From: Neobacillus massiliamazoniensis
GTDB taxonomy: Bacteria; Bacillota; Bacilli; Bacillales; Cytobacillaceae
Length of the DNA: 64,000 bases
Reading direction: 5' to 3'
Assembly (NCBI RefSeq): GCF_001048695.1
Contig: NZ_CVRB01000007.1
Span: forward strand, 1-64,000
Shown here: positions 43,615 to 52,185 of the stretch, one piece after another
How the letters are laid out: every line of letters starts with the position of its first letter
Numbering within the stretch: position 1 is the stretch's first letter
The notes under the pieces: model-generated
The model's input: the letters and a program-made list of their open reading frames with translations, nothing else
What the model was told of the DNA's origin: nothing
Database searches by the model: none
Translations under genes and position numbers: made by a program

Positions 43615-43842
43615 TTTAAACAAATGTTTGATTAATAGACTTTTTAGGTGAATTTTTTAATCAAACGTTTGTTTGAAATTGGCTTCACCCTTGATTTTGA
43701 ACGGATTTTATTCAAAAAACAGTAAAAATAATGTCGATGAAGTTTTCACTTTTCTTCGAGCAAATGGAAATATCGAAAAAAAACCCGATAAACATACAGC
43801 AGACGACCGTTCCCCTTGTTAATCAAACGTTTGATTAAAACT
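43615..43842. repeat. CAAACGTTTG palindrome cluster, copy 4
   Basis: Palindromes at about 43621 (one base changed), 43662 and 43825, same spacing as in the cluster at 43021. The last one reads AATCAAACGTTTGATT, perfectly symmetric over 16 bp. Confidence 0.8.
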
Positions 43843-43927
43843 ACCAAGATTCTTTATAAATAAAGGGTTTCCCGTTCCAAGAGCAAAAAAAACATTGTCA
43901 GAAAAAGTCCTGAAAACCTTACAATAT

Positions 43928-43960
43928 AAAAAAAGAACAGCCCCTAAGGAACGTTCTATG
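43928..43960 (-). terminator. Terminator of the kinase gene
   Basis: Minus strand AGAACGTTCC-TTA-GGGGCTGTTCT followed by seven T, 22 bp behind the kinase stop. A copy stands at about 43335-43366 in the duplicated unit. Confidence 0.75.
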
Positions 43961-43981
43961 TTTCTACCCTATCGACACCAT

Positions 43982-45238
43982 TTATGCAGAAGGAATAATA
44001 ATAGAAAACCGTGTTCCCTTTCCTTTTTCGCTTTTTATTTCTATATCTCCGTTTAATTCTTTAATAATACCGTATGAAATCATCGTGCCGAGCCCGGTTC
44101 CCTTCTCTTTTATCGAATAAAACGGCAAAGCGATTCGGTTTATCTCTTCAGGTGACATTCCAATTCCCGAATCAATAATATCAATCACAATATTATTCTT
44201 TACCTTTTTCACATTAATTTGTAGACATCCTCCATTAGTCATGGCTTCAATCCCATTTTTTGCAATGTTAATTAAACACCGTTTTATATAAATGGCGTTG
44301 GCATTTATATAAAGGGAACCTACGCTTTTGCTTTCAACTTTAACATTATGTAGGCTGGCCATCGGTAAAATATCATCTATTACTTGATGGACAATTGGTG
44401 TAATATCTAATAATTCCTTCTCAACTATTTGTGGATTTACTAGGGATAAATAATCGTTAATAACAAGTTGCGTTTGTTCTAACTCCATTAGTATAACTTC
44501 CAAATACTCACCCTTATGTGTTTCTGAGATTTCGTTTTTACTAAACATCTGCATAAATCCATATACCGTAGTCAAAGGGTTTCTTATTTCATGGGCTATA
44601 GACGCAGCTAATTCACTCGTCACAATAAATTTTTCTGCACGCTGAATTTTTTCTTTCATTTTAAACCTTTCAAGCATTCCTTCAATTAGATAAAGAGACA
44701 ACAAAGCAGTAAAAACATTGATTACTATATAATTGCATAAAAAGTAAATAAAATTTGGTTCAACTTTACCGCTAATCCGAATTTCGTTTACTAAAGCATA
44801 GACGGAAAAGGAAATAGCGCAAAAAGAAGTAAGCAATGTGCTGAACAATATTTTTCTTTTTTTAAAAAAAACAGCTAGAAAATATTTTGATACCATAGTA
44901 ATGGAAGTGGCCATAAAATATACAATAACTGCAGCGAATACTCCGTTTCCACCCAAGTAAAAACGGTAAGATACAAATACAATGGTGATGATAATATAGC
45001 TCCTAAAACCACCATAGAGAACAGCTAAAATGATTGGGATAAGCCGTAAATCATAAATATATCCGGAATGAAACCTAAAGGGGAACGCCATACAAAGAAC
45101 GATCGCAATTGATGAAAGAAAGCCAATTAATACATTATTACGTACTTCTTTTCCATCTTTATCTAACCAAAATATTTGATAGAAAAAAATACAAATGATA
45201 ATAATGAAAGCATTTAATAATAGTGTCGAAATCCCCAT
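43982..45238 (-). CDS. KinB-like membrane sensor histidine kinase
   Basis: A 418-residue kinase. The first 200 residues form about six membrane helices of the 5TMR-LYT type (DLRLIPIILAVLYGG). The His phosphorylation motif SIAHEIRNPLTTVYGFMQ lies near residue 217, then the ATPase N-box IAKNGIEAM, G1 DIIDSGIGMS and G2 KGTGLGTMI. This layout fits KinB, a sporulation kinase feeding the Spo0 phosphorelay, though other phosphorelay kinases look alike. No response regulator is adjacent, as expected for such orphan kinases. The 3' end has been copied by a tandem duplication downstream. The start with GGGGC upstream is plausible. Confidence 0.88.
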   Translation of the reverse strand: MGISTLLLNAFIIIICIFFYQIFWLDKDGKEVRNNVLIGFLSSIAIVLCMAFPFRFHSGYIYDLRLIPIILAVLYGGFRSYIIITIVFVSYRFYLGGNGVFAAVIVYFMATSITMVSKYFLAVFFKKRKILFSTLLTSFCAISFSVYALVNEIRISGKVEPNFIYFLCNYIVINVFTALLSLYLIEGMLERFKMKEKIQRAEKFIVTSELAASIAHEIRNPLTTVYGFMQMFSKNEISETHKGEYLEVILMELEQTQLVINDYLSLVNPQIVEKELLDITPIVHQVIDDILPMASLHNVKVESKSVGSLYINANAIYIKRCLINIAKNGIEAMTNGGCLQINVKKVKNNIVIDIIDSGIGMSPEEINRIALPFYSIKEKGTGLGTMISYGIIKELNGDIEIKSEKGKGTRFSIIIPSA

Positions 45239-45482
45239 GCGCAGCGCCCCTAATTCGATTGATAAGTGTCAGTAAACTGATAAGATTAAGATAATTATAA
45301 ACAGTTTTTTATTAAAAAAAAATGCAAGAAGTTGAAATTAGTGTAAAAAAAAATTCCGTTACCGCGTACTCTTCTAACTCATTCATTAAAGGCTACTACT
45401 GCTGCTCGGAATCGATTTTTAACACCCTATCTCTGATCGTGTCGATTTTTGCTTTATTTACCTTTATCACATTCCAAAAAAA

Positions 45483-45530
45483 CGAAAAAAAACGTTGGAA
45501 TCGTTCTTTTTATGAACGATTCCAACGTTC
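45483..45530. terminator. Hairpin overlapping the end of the Ni/Co permease gene
   Basis: AACGTTGGAATCGTTC and GAACGATTCCAACGTT pair perfectly over 16 bp around a 7-nt loop. The stop codon (45510-45512) is in the loop, so the terminator uses the last codons (ERWNRS). On the minus strand eight T follow. Confidence 0.92.
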
Positions 45531-46514
45531 TTCAATGTTAAATACTTTCCAGATGACAAAGGACATCCCCCAGGAAAATAAAAATAAGATAACTAACAGA
45601 TAGCCCATCCAACTTATATCAAGATCGACGATCCACTTCCAACCACCACTGCTGATGTTCAGCTTTTCCGAAAGAACCTGAACTAACTCAATCATGCCGA
45701 TCAATAATGCGGCGATGACGGATATCGCTGTGACAGTTAAATTGTAATAAACTTTGCGGATTGGCGTTGAGAATGCCCAGTTGTAAGCATTGGTCATAAA
45801 AATCCCATCCGCTGTATCCATTAAACTCATTCCTGCTGCAAAGAGAATAGGCAGTGACAGAATGCCGACTAACGGTAAGGCATTTTTGGCCGCACCTGCT
45901 GAAATAGCAAGTAATGCTACCTCACTTGCCGTGTCAAAACCGAGACCAAATAAAAAGCCGATAGGGTACACATGCCAGCTTTTATTGATTAGCTTAAAAA
46001 GGGGCCCAGTAAAGCGAGCAATAAAACCACGGTTTAATAAGAGTTCTTCAACTTCCGCATCATTGTATGTACCTTTGCGCATTTTGAAAAATACTTTTTG
46101 TAAATCGAACAAAATAATGGCATTTAGGATTCCAATAAATAATAGAAAACAGCCAGATACAATCGTTCCAATTGTCCCGCCCATTTCTTGCCAATGTGGC
46201 AATTCCTTTTGCGCCCATTGCACCGAAATCGAGAGAAGAACAGCCATAAGAAAAACAACACTTGAGTGTCCTAACGAGAAAAAAAAGCCCACTCCTATAG
46301 GATTTTTCTTTTGTTGAACTAATTTTCGGACCGTATTATCAATAGCTGCAATGTGATCAGCATCAAAAGCATGTCTCAATCCTAGAGTATAGGCAAGAAA
46401 AGCCATTCCGAGCAGCAATGGATTATTTCTTGCTCCAATCCACAAAAAGATAAGTCCTATTACATGTAATAAAAGGACAACTACACCATAGGGAATCCAA
46501 TTTTTCTTTTGCAA
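45510..46514 (-). CDS. Nickel/cobalt permease, NiCoT (HoxN/NixA) family
   Basis: A 334-residue membrane protein with eight helices. The signature RHAFDADHIAAIDNTVRKL at about residues 47-65 binds the metal, and FSLGHSSVVFLMAV and FGLGFDTASEVALLAIS are the other NiCoT motifs. It imports Ni or Co at high affinity; the choice between metals cannot be read safely. No urease, hydrogenase or cobalamin gene is nearby, nor a cobalamin or NiCo riboswitch. Single gene with its own terminator. Confidence 0.94.
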   Translation of the reverse strand: MQKKNWIPYGVVVLLLHVIGLIFLWIGARNNPLLLGMAFLAYTLGLRHAFDADHIAAIDNTVRKLVQQKKNPIGVGFFFSLGHSSVVFLMAVLLSISVQWAQKELPHWQEMGGTIGTIVSGCFLLFIGILNAIILFDLQKVFFKMRKGTYNDAEVEELLLNRGFIARFTGPLFKLINKSWHVYPIGFLFGLGFDTASEVALLAISAGAAKNALPLVGILSLPILFAAGMSLMDTADGIFMTNAYNWAFSTPIRKVYYNLTVTAISVIAALLIGMIELVQVLSEKLNISSGGWKWIVDLDISWMGYLLVILFLFSWGMSFVIWKVFNIEERWNRS

Positions 46515-46647
46515 ACTATCACCTTCTATAACAGAATAATCATCTGATTCTATCTTTTAAAATTGTAACATTAATCCAGGATAGAAAATTTGACAAATTC
46601 GTAAACGAATCAAGCCTGTTTATTTCAGAGAATAGTCTACTTTTAAA

Positions 46648-46703
46648 CATAAAAAAGAATCGGAATCACGTCCAAGAACGTCCGTTTCCCGATTCTTTAA
46701 AAC
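46648..46703. terminator. Terminator between the mod regulator and Ni/Co permease genes
   Basis: AAAGAATCGG and CCCGATTCTTT form a long stem with an inner ACGTCC/GTCCGT part. Runs of A and T flank it. It probably ends the transcript of the molybdate regulator. Confidence 0.75.
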
Positions 46704-46791
46704 ATTTTATCGTTAAAGATTCATTCAATAAGCAAGTTGATTAAGCTTTCTTCTACTTCCGCATCTTAATAAAGTTATTTGTCGCATACTT

Positions 46792-47727
46792 TTAATACGT
46801 CTCATAAATTATGTTTCCTGTCTGAGAAGTATCATAATCTCCTAGGGAGTTCACTTCTGACTGAAACTGAGGGGAAGATAGAATCTCCTTTACCGTGCTT
46901 ATGAGTCGTTCAGATTCAGGAGTTTTTAGGATTGCTAGGTCATAACGTTCTGTTATTAATGGAACGAAATCTATTCCAACGATTTTAGAAACCTTTTCAA
47001 TTCCCACTCCCACATCTGCTACTCCAGAAGCAACAGCTGAAGCCACACTTAAATGGTTCGTTACTTCGTGACGATAACCTTCGATGTCCCTTGAAGTGAT
47101 CCTGTTTAATCTAAGTTGTTCATCAAGAAGGATCCGTGCTCCAGATCCTTTCTCTCTATTTACGATTTTAATATGATCTTGATTTAAATCAGTCCAAGAT
47201 TGGATATTTAGAGGGTTCCCTTTTTTGACATAAAACCCCGCCTTCCTTGAAAGAAGGTTAAGTAGGATATAAGGATAGCCCACTAAAATTTTTTTGATGT
47301 AAGGCAGATTATATTCTCCTGTATCCCCGTCAAACATATGTAAACTAACGATGTCGCATTCTCCATTGTACATCGATATTAGACTATTTAAACTTCCTGT
47401 ATAAGAACGGAGTGACTTATAGGATGTATTTTTCTCGATGTGCTTTCCTAGAATATCTAGAACTAGATCTTGTCCACTAATGACAATATGATTTGAATCC
47501 TTAGTTTCGTTCTTGTGTTGTTCGACAACAGGTCCATACAATTTTGTACCCTGGTTCGTCTTTTGATTTTGAATATAATTGTCAAGGTCTTTTGCATCTA
47601 TTCTCATCTGTCTACCGACGCGGAAAACAGGTAGCTCCCCTTTTTTAACAAGGTCATAAAGGGTTAATTTCGACACTTTTAAAAGCTGTGACACTTCTTC
47701 AATCGTATAGGAAAGCTCCTTTGACAT
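46792..47727 (-). CDS. Molybdate-type regulator: excisionase HTH plus substrate-binding domain
   Basis: A 311-residue regulator of two parts. Residues about 5-55 are an excisionase/MerR-like helix-turn-helix (YTIEEVSQLLKVSKLTLYDLVKKG, written here as the span from YTIEEV to KKG), and residues about 85-290 resemble a periplasmic-binding-protein domain of the ModA/LysR effector type (EKGSGARILLDEQ, ASAVASGVADVGVG). Such proteins stand next to mod operons and are thought to sense molybdate or a pterin precursor. ATG 47727 is preceded by GGAGGG at six bases. It is divergent from modA, with 21-bp repeats between that may be its operators. Confidence 0.86.
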   Translation of the reverse strand: MSKELSYTIEEVSQLLKVSKLTLYDLVKKGELPVFRVGRQMRIDAKDLDNYIQNQKTNQGTKLYGPVVEQHKNETKDSNHIVISGQDLVLDILGKHIEKNTSYKSLRSYTGSLNSLISMYNGECDIVSLHMFDGDTGEYNLPYIKKILVGYPYILLNLLSRKAGFYVKKGNPLNIQSWTDLNQDHIKIVNREKGSGARILLDEQLRLNRITSRDIEGYRHEVTNHLSVASAVASGVADVGVGIEKVSKIVGIDFVPLITERYDLAILKTPESERLISTVKEILSSPQFQSEVNSLGDYDTSQTGNIIYETY

Positions 47728-47818
47728 TTTCATCCCTCCATCTATATTTTAACTTACTGCCTGTTAAAATGTATATTCCATATAAAATTAAGGCAATTAT
47801 CATAAAGATTTGATCCTT

Positions 47819-47895
47819 ACGACAGTAAAAGGTAGCTATCCGACAGTAAGATGGCACTATCCGACAGTAAAGTCTCTATATCCGACAATAAAACA
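47819..47895. promoter_or_regulatory. Four direct repeats of 21 bp between regulator and modA
   Basis: ATCCGACAGTAA or a close form recurs at 47820, 47841, 47862 and 47883, steps of 21 bp, that is two helical turns. The position between divergent mod genes suggests binding sites of the regulator. No inverted repeat was found inside a unit. Confidence 0.6.
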
Positions 47896-48016
47896 ACAAT
47901 TTTTGCGTAAATAGTCAAAATTTAAGAAAAAAAGTGATGTTGCACACATTCATTTTCGTTATACTTAATTATAATTAGTAATAAATAGTTATAATTAGTA
48001 TGAAAGGAAGAGATGG

Positions 48017-48817
48017 ATGAAAAGATTTTATTTATTATTTTTCTCATTTATGCTACTTTTACTAACCTTGTCTGGATGTTCAACCCAGGATGACGCGAAA
48101 AAGAAAAAACAAGATGTACCAGAAAAGAAAGTGGAATTAACGATTTCAGCAGCCGCAAGTTTACAAGATGCTTTAAATGGCATAAAAGCAAACTTTGAGA
48201 AGGAACATCAAAATGTGACCATCAACTATAACTTCGGAGCATCTGGGGCACTTCAACAACAAATTTCTCAGGGAGCACCAGTCGACCTTTTCTTCTCTGC
48301 CGCTGAGGACAAATTTAATAAATTAGTGCAAGCAGGACAAATTGAAAAGGAAAAAGGAACCAATCTTGTTGGAAATGAACTTGTATTAGTCGTTCCAAAG
48401 GATTCGAATAAAGATATCAAATCATTTGAAGACCTTCCGAAATTAGATAAAATCTCCATAGGTACCCCTGAGTCTGTACCAGCAGGGCAGTATGCTAAGG
48501 AAACATTGGAAAAATTAAATATCTGGAATGCTGTTGAAGGAAAAGTGGTTTATGGTAAGGATGTTCGCCAAGTGCTTACATATGTAGAAACAGGTAATGT
48601 TGACGCAGGAATAGTTTATAAAACGGATGCATTAGTTTCTAAAAAAGTTAAGATTGTCGCAACGGCTAAGGAAAGCACCCACGCACCTATTATTTATCCA
48701 GTAGGTGTGATCAAGAACAGTACCCACCCAAAAGAAGCGCAACAATTCTATGATTATCTTCATAATAAAGAATCGATGGAGATTTTTAAGAAGTATGGAT
48801 TTAAAGGCCTACAGTAA
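48017..48817 (+). CDS. modA: Molybdate ABC transporter, binding lipoprotein
   Basis: A 266-residue lipoprotein that captures molybdate (or tungstate) outside the cell. Signal peptide with lipobox LSGC, Cys at residue 20, then the ModA fold starting ELTISAAASLQDAL, whose Ser residues bind the oxyanion, then NFGASGALQQQISQGAPVDLF and the YGKDVRQVLTYVETGNVDAGI motif. A GGAAGAG site precedes the ATG. A tandem repeat of TAATTATAATTAGTA stands just upstream and may be the -10 region. modB follows after five bases. Confidence 0.95.
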   Translation: MKRFYLLFFSFMLLLLTLSGCSTQDDAKKKKQDVPEKKVELTISAAASLQDALNGIKANFEKEHQNVTINYNFGASGALQQQISQGAPVDLFFSAAEDKFNKLVQAGQIEKEKGTNLVGNELVLVVPKDSNKDIKSFEDLPKLDKISIGTPESVPAGQYAKETLEKLNIWNAVEGKVVYGKDVRQVLTYVETGNVDAGIVYKTDALVSKKVKIVATAKESTHAPIIYPVGVIKNSTHPKEAQQFYDYLHNKESMEIFKKYGFKGLQ

Positions 48818-48822
48818 TTAAC

Positions 48823-49482
48823 ATGGCTACAAACTTTTGGTCACCCGTCAGACTATCGATTGAAATAGCATCTGTCGCTGGAGTATTGGTCTTAATTCTA
48901 GGGTTATTTTTTGGAAAAGTGATGGCGAATCGAAAATTTAAAGGGAAAAGCATTGTTGAAACTGCTTTCCTTTTACCGTTAGTATTGCCTCCTACTGTCG
49001 TAGGTTTCTTGTTAATTATCATCTTTGGAAAAAATAGTCCCGTAGGACAATTGATACAATGGCTATTCCATAGTCCTGTAATGTTTACGTGGTGGGCTGC
49101 TGTGATATCCTCTACAGTTGTCGCCTTCCCTCTTATGTATCAATCTGCTAAGACTGGATTTGAAGCGATTGATGAAGATATTGAGGATGCAGCTCGGGTG
49201 GATGGGGCAAATGAATGGAAATTATTTATGAGTATCTCCATTCCTTTAGCACGTAAAGCGATCATTTCGGGAGCCATCTTGAGTTTCGCGAGAGCATTAG
49301 GGGAATTTGGAGCTACGTTAATGTTCGCTGGAAACATCCCCGGCAAAACCCAAACGATTCCAACAGCGATCTATATAGCCATTGATTCTGACAATATGCA
49401 ATTAGCTTGGCTATGGGTATTGAGCATGATCGGTATTTCTTTTTTGATGTTACTATGTATCCAATTAATGAATTCCGAATAA
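48823..49482 (+). CDS. modB: Molybdate ABC transporter, permease
   Basis: A 219-residue permease with five to six helices. The ABC coupling loop EAIDEDIEDAARVDGANEWK at residues 110-129 carries the EAA motif, and LSFARALGEFGATLMFAGN is the ModB signature. It follows modA by five bases but has no good ribosome site of its own, so it probably depends on translational coupling. The partner ATPase ModC is missing from the window: the next gene, 120 bp on, is unrelated and in the opposite direction. It may use an ATPase from elsewhere. Confidence 0.95.
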   Translation: MATNFWSPVRLSIEIASVAGVLVLILGLFFGKVMANRKFKGKSIVETAFLLPLVLPPTVVGFLLIIIFGKNSPVGQLIQWLFHSPVMFTWWAAVISSTVVAFPLMYQSAKTGFEAIDEDIEDAARVDGANEWKLFMSISIPLARKAIISGAILSFARALGEFGATLMFAGNIPGKTQTIPTAIYIAIDSDNMQLAWLWVLSMIGISFLMLLCIQLMNSE

Positions 49483-49517
49483 GCGATTCAAAATTAATTC
49501 AATTAGTCTTCAAAAAG

Positions 49518-49566
49518 CTAGAGCATGCTTTGACAAAGATCATCAAAACATGCTCTTATCCTTTTA
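49518..49566 (+). terminator. Likely terminator of modAB
   Basis: AGAGCATG and CATGCTCT pair around a loop of about 23 nt, followed by TATCCTTTTA. The loop is long and the T-run broken, so strength is uncertain. Confidence 0.5.
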
Positions 49567-49602
49567 AAAACGTTCACCCACTATAAAAATATTAAACTTG
49601 GA

Positions 49603-50025
49603 TTAGTTATTAATGCCAACTGATGAATTAGTCTTTTTAGTTGGTAATGCTACAAAGAACCAAATTATATTGATAATGCTAGCCATTCCGCAAATAACCA
49701 ATAAACTAAATAGTGACGGAAGCATATTCTTTGCCACACCAAAAATCGCAATACTAAACATTATTGATATCAGGGTTAATAATCCTAAAACATCAAAGAC
49801 CTCCATTATATATTTCACCCACTCCAAGCCATTGCGATACATTAATAACGGTACTATGTAAAAAAATAATATCATAGCAATCGAAAGCCACATACCCAAA
49901 GAATTGAATTGATTAGCGTTTTTCCCCACCTCTGATAATGGTGACAACGAAGCAACAATTGTCATAGAACAAAATAAAATAGCAGAAATTAATGTGATGA
50001 TCGTAACTTTCTTTTTGTTATCCAT
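49603..50025 (-). CDS. Four-helix membrane protein (DUF5391-like)
   Basis: A 140-residue protein with four membrane helices: VTIITLISAILFCSMTIVAS, then WLSIAMILFFYIVPLLMY, VLGLLTLISIMFSIAIFG and LLVICGMASIINIIWFFV. It resembles small Bacillus proteins filed under DUF5391, function unknown. ATG 50025 follows GAGGAGG with good spacing; the frame is open six codons more. Single gene, convergent with modB. Confidence 0.75.
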   Translation of the reverse strand: MDNKKKVTIITLISAILFCSMTIVASLSPLSEVGKNANQFNSLGMWLSIAMILFFYIVPLLMYRNGLEWVKYIMEVFDVLGLLTLISIMFSIAIFGVAKNMLPSLFSLLVICGMASIINIIWFFVALPTKKTNSSVGINN

Positions 50026-50135
50026 ATAAACCTCCTCGTTCATGTTTTGCGTAGAATCGGAAAATATGGGTCATGTTCCCATATAATACTAAACGAGTAT
50101 ATAGATGAAAAGTTTCAGTCATATTCTTCATTCTT

Positions 50136-50163
50136 ATAAAAAAACCCCTTTTAGGAAGGGGTG
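50136..50163 (-). terminator. Terminator of ydbST
   Basis: Minus strand CCCCTT-CCTA-AAGGGG followed by seven T, about 20 bp behind the ydbT stop. Confidence 0.85.
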
Positions 50164-50185
50164 AAAAATGAAAAATAAAGTCTGC

Positions 50186-51581
50186 CTAATTCGTTAACCT
50201 TCTGAGCTTTCCTCCATTTTCTCCGGCCACTTTGACCTCATTTCTTCGCCCCAGATACCATTTGTAGAAAGAGTCAGATAGTTCTACTGGCACATCCTTC
50301 ACACCAGCAAAATGTATCGGTTTTGCTCGATTAATTGTTTCGATCGATGCGAGACATAGCAGTCGTTGAATAATATTCCGCGTTACTCTCACTTCAATCA
50401 CCTTATCGCGTCTCGAAACAAATAATGTGGTGGTCAGAATTCCTTTTTTGAATTGAATAAAGTGATCCTTTAAAAGGTAACGGGTATTGAAGAAATTGAG
50501 CAATCTTGATACAAGGATCATTATTAACAGGAGAGCGGAGAGAATCCACCATGCTCCCTCCATATTTAACAACTTGGGCTTGAAATAAAATAAACCTCCC
50601 GTTGGCGCTATCCAGATCCAGCTTGGCCACAGCAAGCGAACCCATAAGGATTTTTTCGGTAGAACACTCATTTCTTGTGTGACTTCATAAGAAGGAAGTA
50701 TTTCCGAAATCATTTCATATGCCCGTTTAACGGGTAGAAATGGAGAAGGCTGTTTCGTCAATGACACCTTTAGTAATATAGATTCGTTCAAAGTCTGAGG
50801 AAATTTCATACTTCCCATATTTAATAAATGTCCTTACCATTCCGAAAATGACAGAAGCAACGATGAAAATACTGATGATCATGGCAGCTATCCACCAAGA
50901 TTTCACTATACTCGTAATAATCCCTTCGGCTTCTTTTTCGACATGGAGCTTATCAATAATTTTAAAACAAAAAGGTATAAGGACTAAAAAACTTAGAGAT
51001 GTAAAGGATGCTTTAAAAATGTCACGTATAGTTGGCCTAAAATGAATCCTTCTCTCTGAATCTACATTCTTTATTTCCATTTCCGATGATAATATTTGAT
51101 CATCATGGCTGATAGAACTGCTAGTCGATTCATCACGCTTTGGACGTGTTATGTGCGCTTCGATTCGATCTGCTTCTTTTTGAGAAATGACTTCGAATTT
51201 AACAGTTGCATCATCACCCTTCATCCCAGTTTCAAAACTGATCGAGGTCAGTTTAAAAATTCGATGAAATAAATTGGTATGTCGACTGATATTTTGAATT
51301 TTCGCAAAAGGAATGGTACGTTCAGACTTTCTAAAAATGCCTTCGTAAAGATGAAAGGAACGATCATCGAGTTCGTATTTATGGGTAAACCACTTGAAAA
51401 TTTGTGAAATACTTATGATTACGAGAATGAGTAAAAGAGTCCATCTACTATAAAAAGTAAAAGCTGATTTAGAACCCATTTTGATCACGAATAGAAAAAC
51501 AATGGCGAAAAAGGAGTTCTTGATGGTTTTCCCTAAATGAAAAAGCAAGAGAAGTGGATGGTAGCGTTGGGACTTCGTCAT
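50186..51581 (-). pseudogene. ydbT: YdbT-like bacterial PH-domain membrane protein, frameshifted
   Basis: Two overlapping frames together make one YdbT-like protein of about 465 residues. The first (51581 to about 50745) has two membrane helices and a bPH2 domain (KIQNISRHTNLFHRIFKLTS) and stops after TAFSISTR at 50727. The second frame, +1 relative to the first, continues with FLPVKRAYEMI and a further bPH2 repeat to 50186. The break lies near 50735-50745, around TCTACCCGTTAAACGG. Either a real mutation or a sequencing error. It overlaps ydbS by four bases, the usual ydbST arrangement. In B. subtilis ydbST follow cshA and protect against certain bacteriocins. Confidence 0.85.
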
Positions 51582-52072
51582 GATTCCACTTCCTTTATTT
51601 TTGCATATAGCGCAATCTGATTCCTTAACTCGACCGCCACCTCTTTTGGTAGAGCAGGAATGGTATGGGATGTCCCCATTGTGTCAATTGAAACGGAGCA
51701 GAGACCGTATTTTCTAAGAAGCGGGCCTTGTTTTGTTGCAATCGCTTGTATTTTAGTCATCGGAACAAGTTGGTTTTTTTCCACAAATACGCCAGATTTC
51801 AATTGTAAAAACTCTTCATTTACGTCATAGCGCCAAGTTTTATAAAGCAGAAACGGGCGGATAAAAGACCAAACTGTTCCTATCACCGCGATTGTTGTGA
51901 TGGCCATCAGAATCCAGCCGATCCACTCTTTCCAAGAAAAACGATTATCAAGATATAGTAAAACTCCAAGAACTATAAATATTATTAAAATCTCAATGAC
52001 GTCACTAATAATCCATACTTTAATCGCATCCTTAGATAATCGTTTTTGAGGTATATTCATTTGAGAATACAA
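51578..52072 (-). CDS. ydbS: YdbS-like PH-domain membrane protein
   Basis: A 164-residue protein with two membrane helices (ISDVIEILIIFIVLGVLLYL and GWILMAITTIAVIGTVWSF) and a bPH2 domain after them (QLVPMTKIQAIATKQGPLLR). It forms a pair with YdbT; in B. subtilis YdbST gives resistance to amylocyclicin-type bacteriocins. TTG 52072 is used as start because AGGTGGTGA lies just before it; an ATG four codons later is possible. In B. subtilis the pair stands behind cshA; here it is 40 kb away, so it has moved. Confidence 0.88.
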   Translation of the reverse strand: MYSQMNIPQKRLSKDAIKVWIISDVIEILIIFIVLGVLLYLDNRFSWKEWIGWILMAITTIAVIGTVWSFIRPFLLYKTWRYDVNEEFLQLKSGVFVEKNQLVPMTKIQAIATKQGPLLRKYGLCSVSIDTMGTSHTIPALPKEVAVELRNQIALYAKIKEVES

Positions 52073-52185
52073 AAAATCACCACCTATATATCTAAACTAG
52101 TTCCATTTGCGTAACAATAAACCTTGATGACTGTATAATTCATCTTCCTTCACATTTGCGGAAAGGGCTAATCGCCCCATCCGAT

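Larger units (their letters stand above)
43550..44127. repeat. Right copy of the 594-bp tandem duplication
   Basis: Counterpart of 42956-43533. It includes the live 3' end of the kinase gene, a terminator at 43928-43960 and the palindrome cluster at 43615-43842. Confidence 0.93.

Noticed and set aside
45322..45603. 93-codon plus-strand frame
   Set aside because: Runs into the 3' end of the Ni/Co permease gene and its terminator; low-complexity start, no ribosome site.
46515..46650. Cobalamin or NiCo riboswitch before the NiCoT gene
   Set aside because: Looked for because such genes often have one; no conserved motif was seen.
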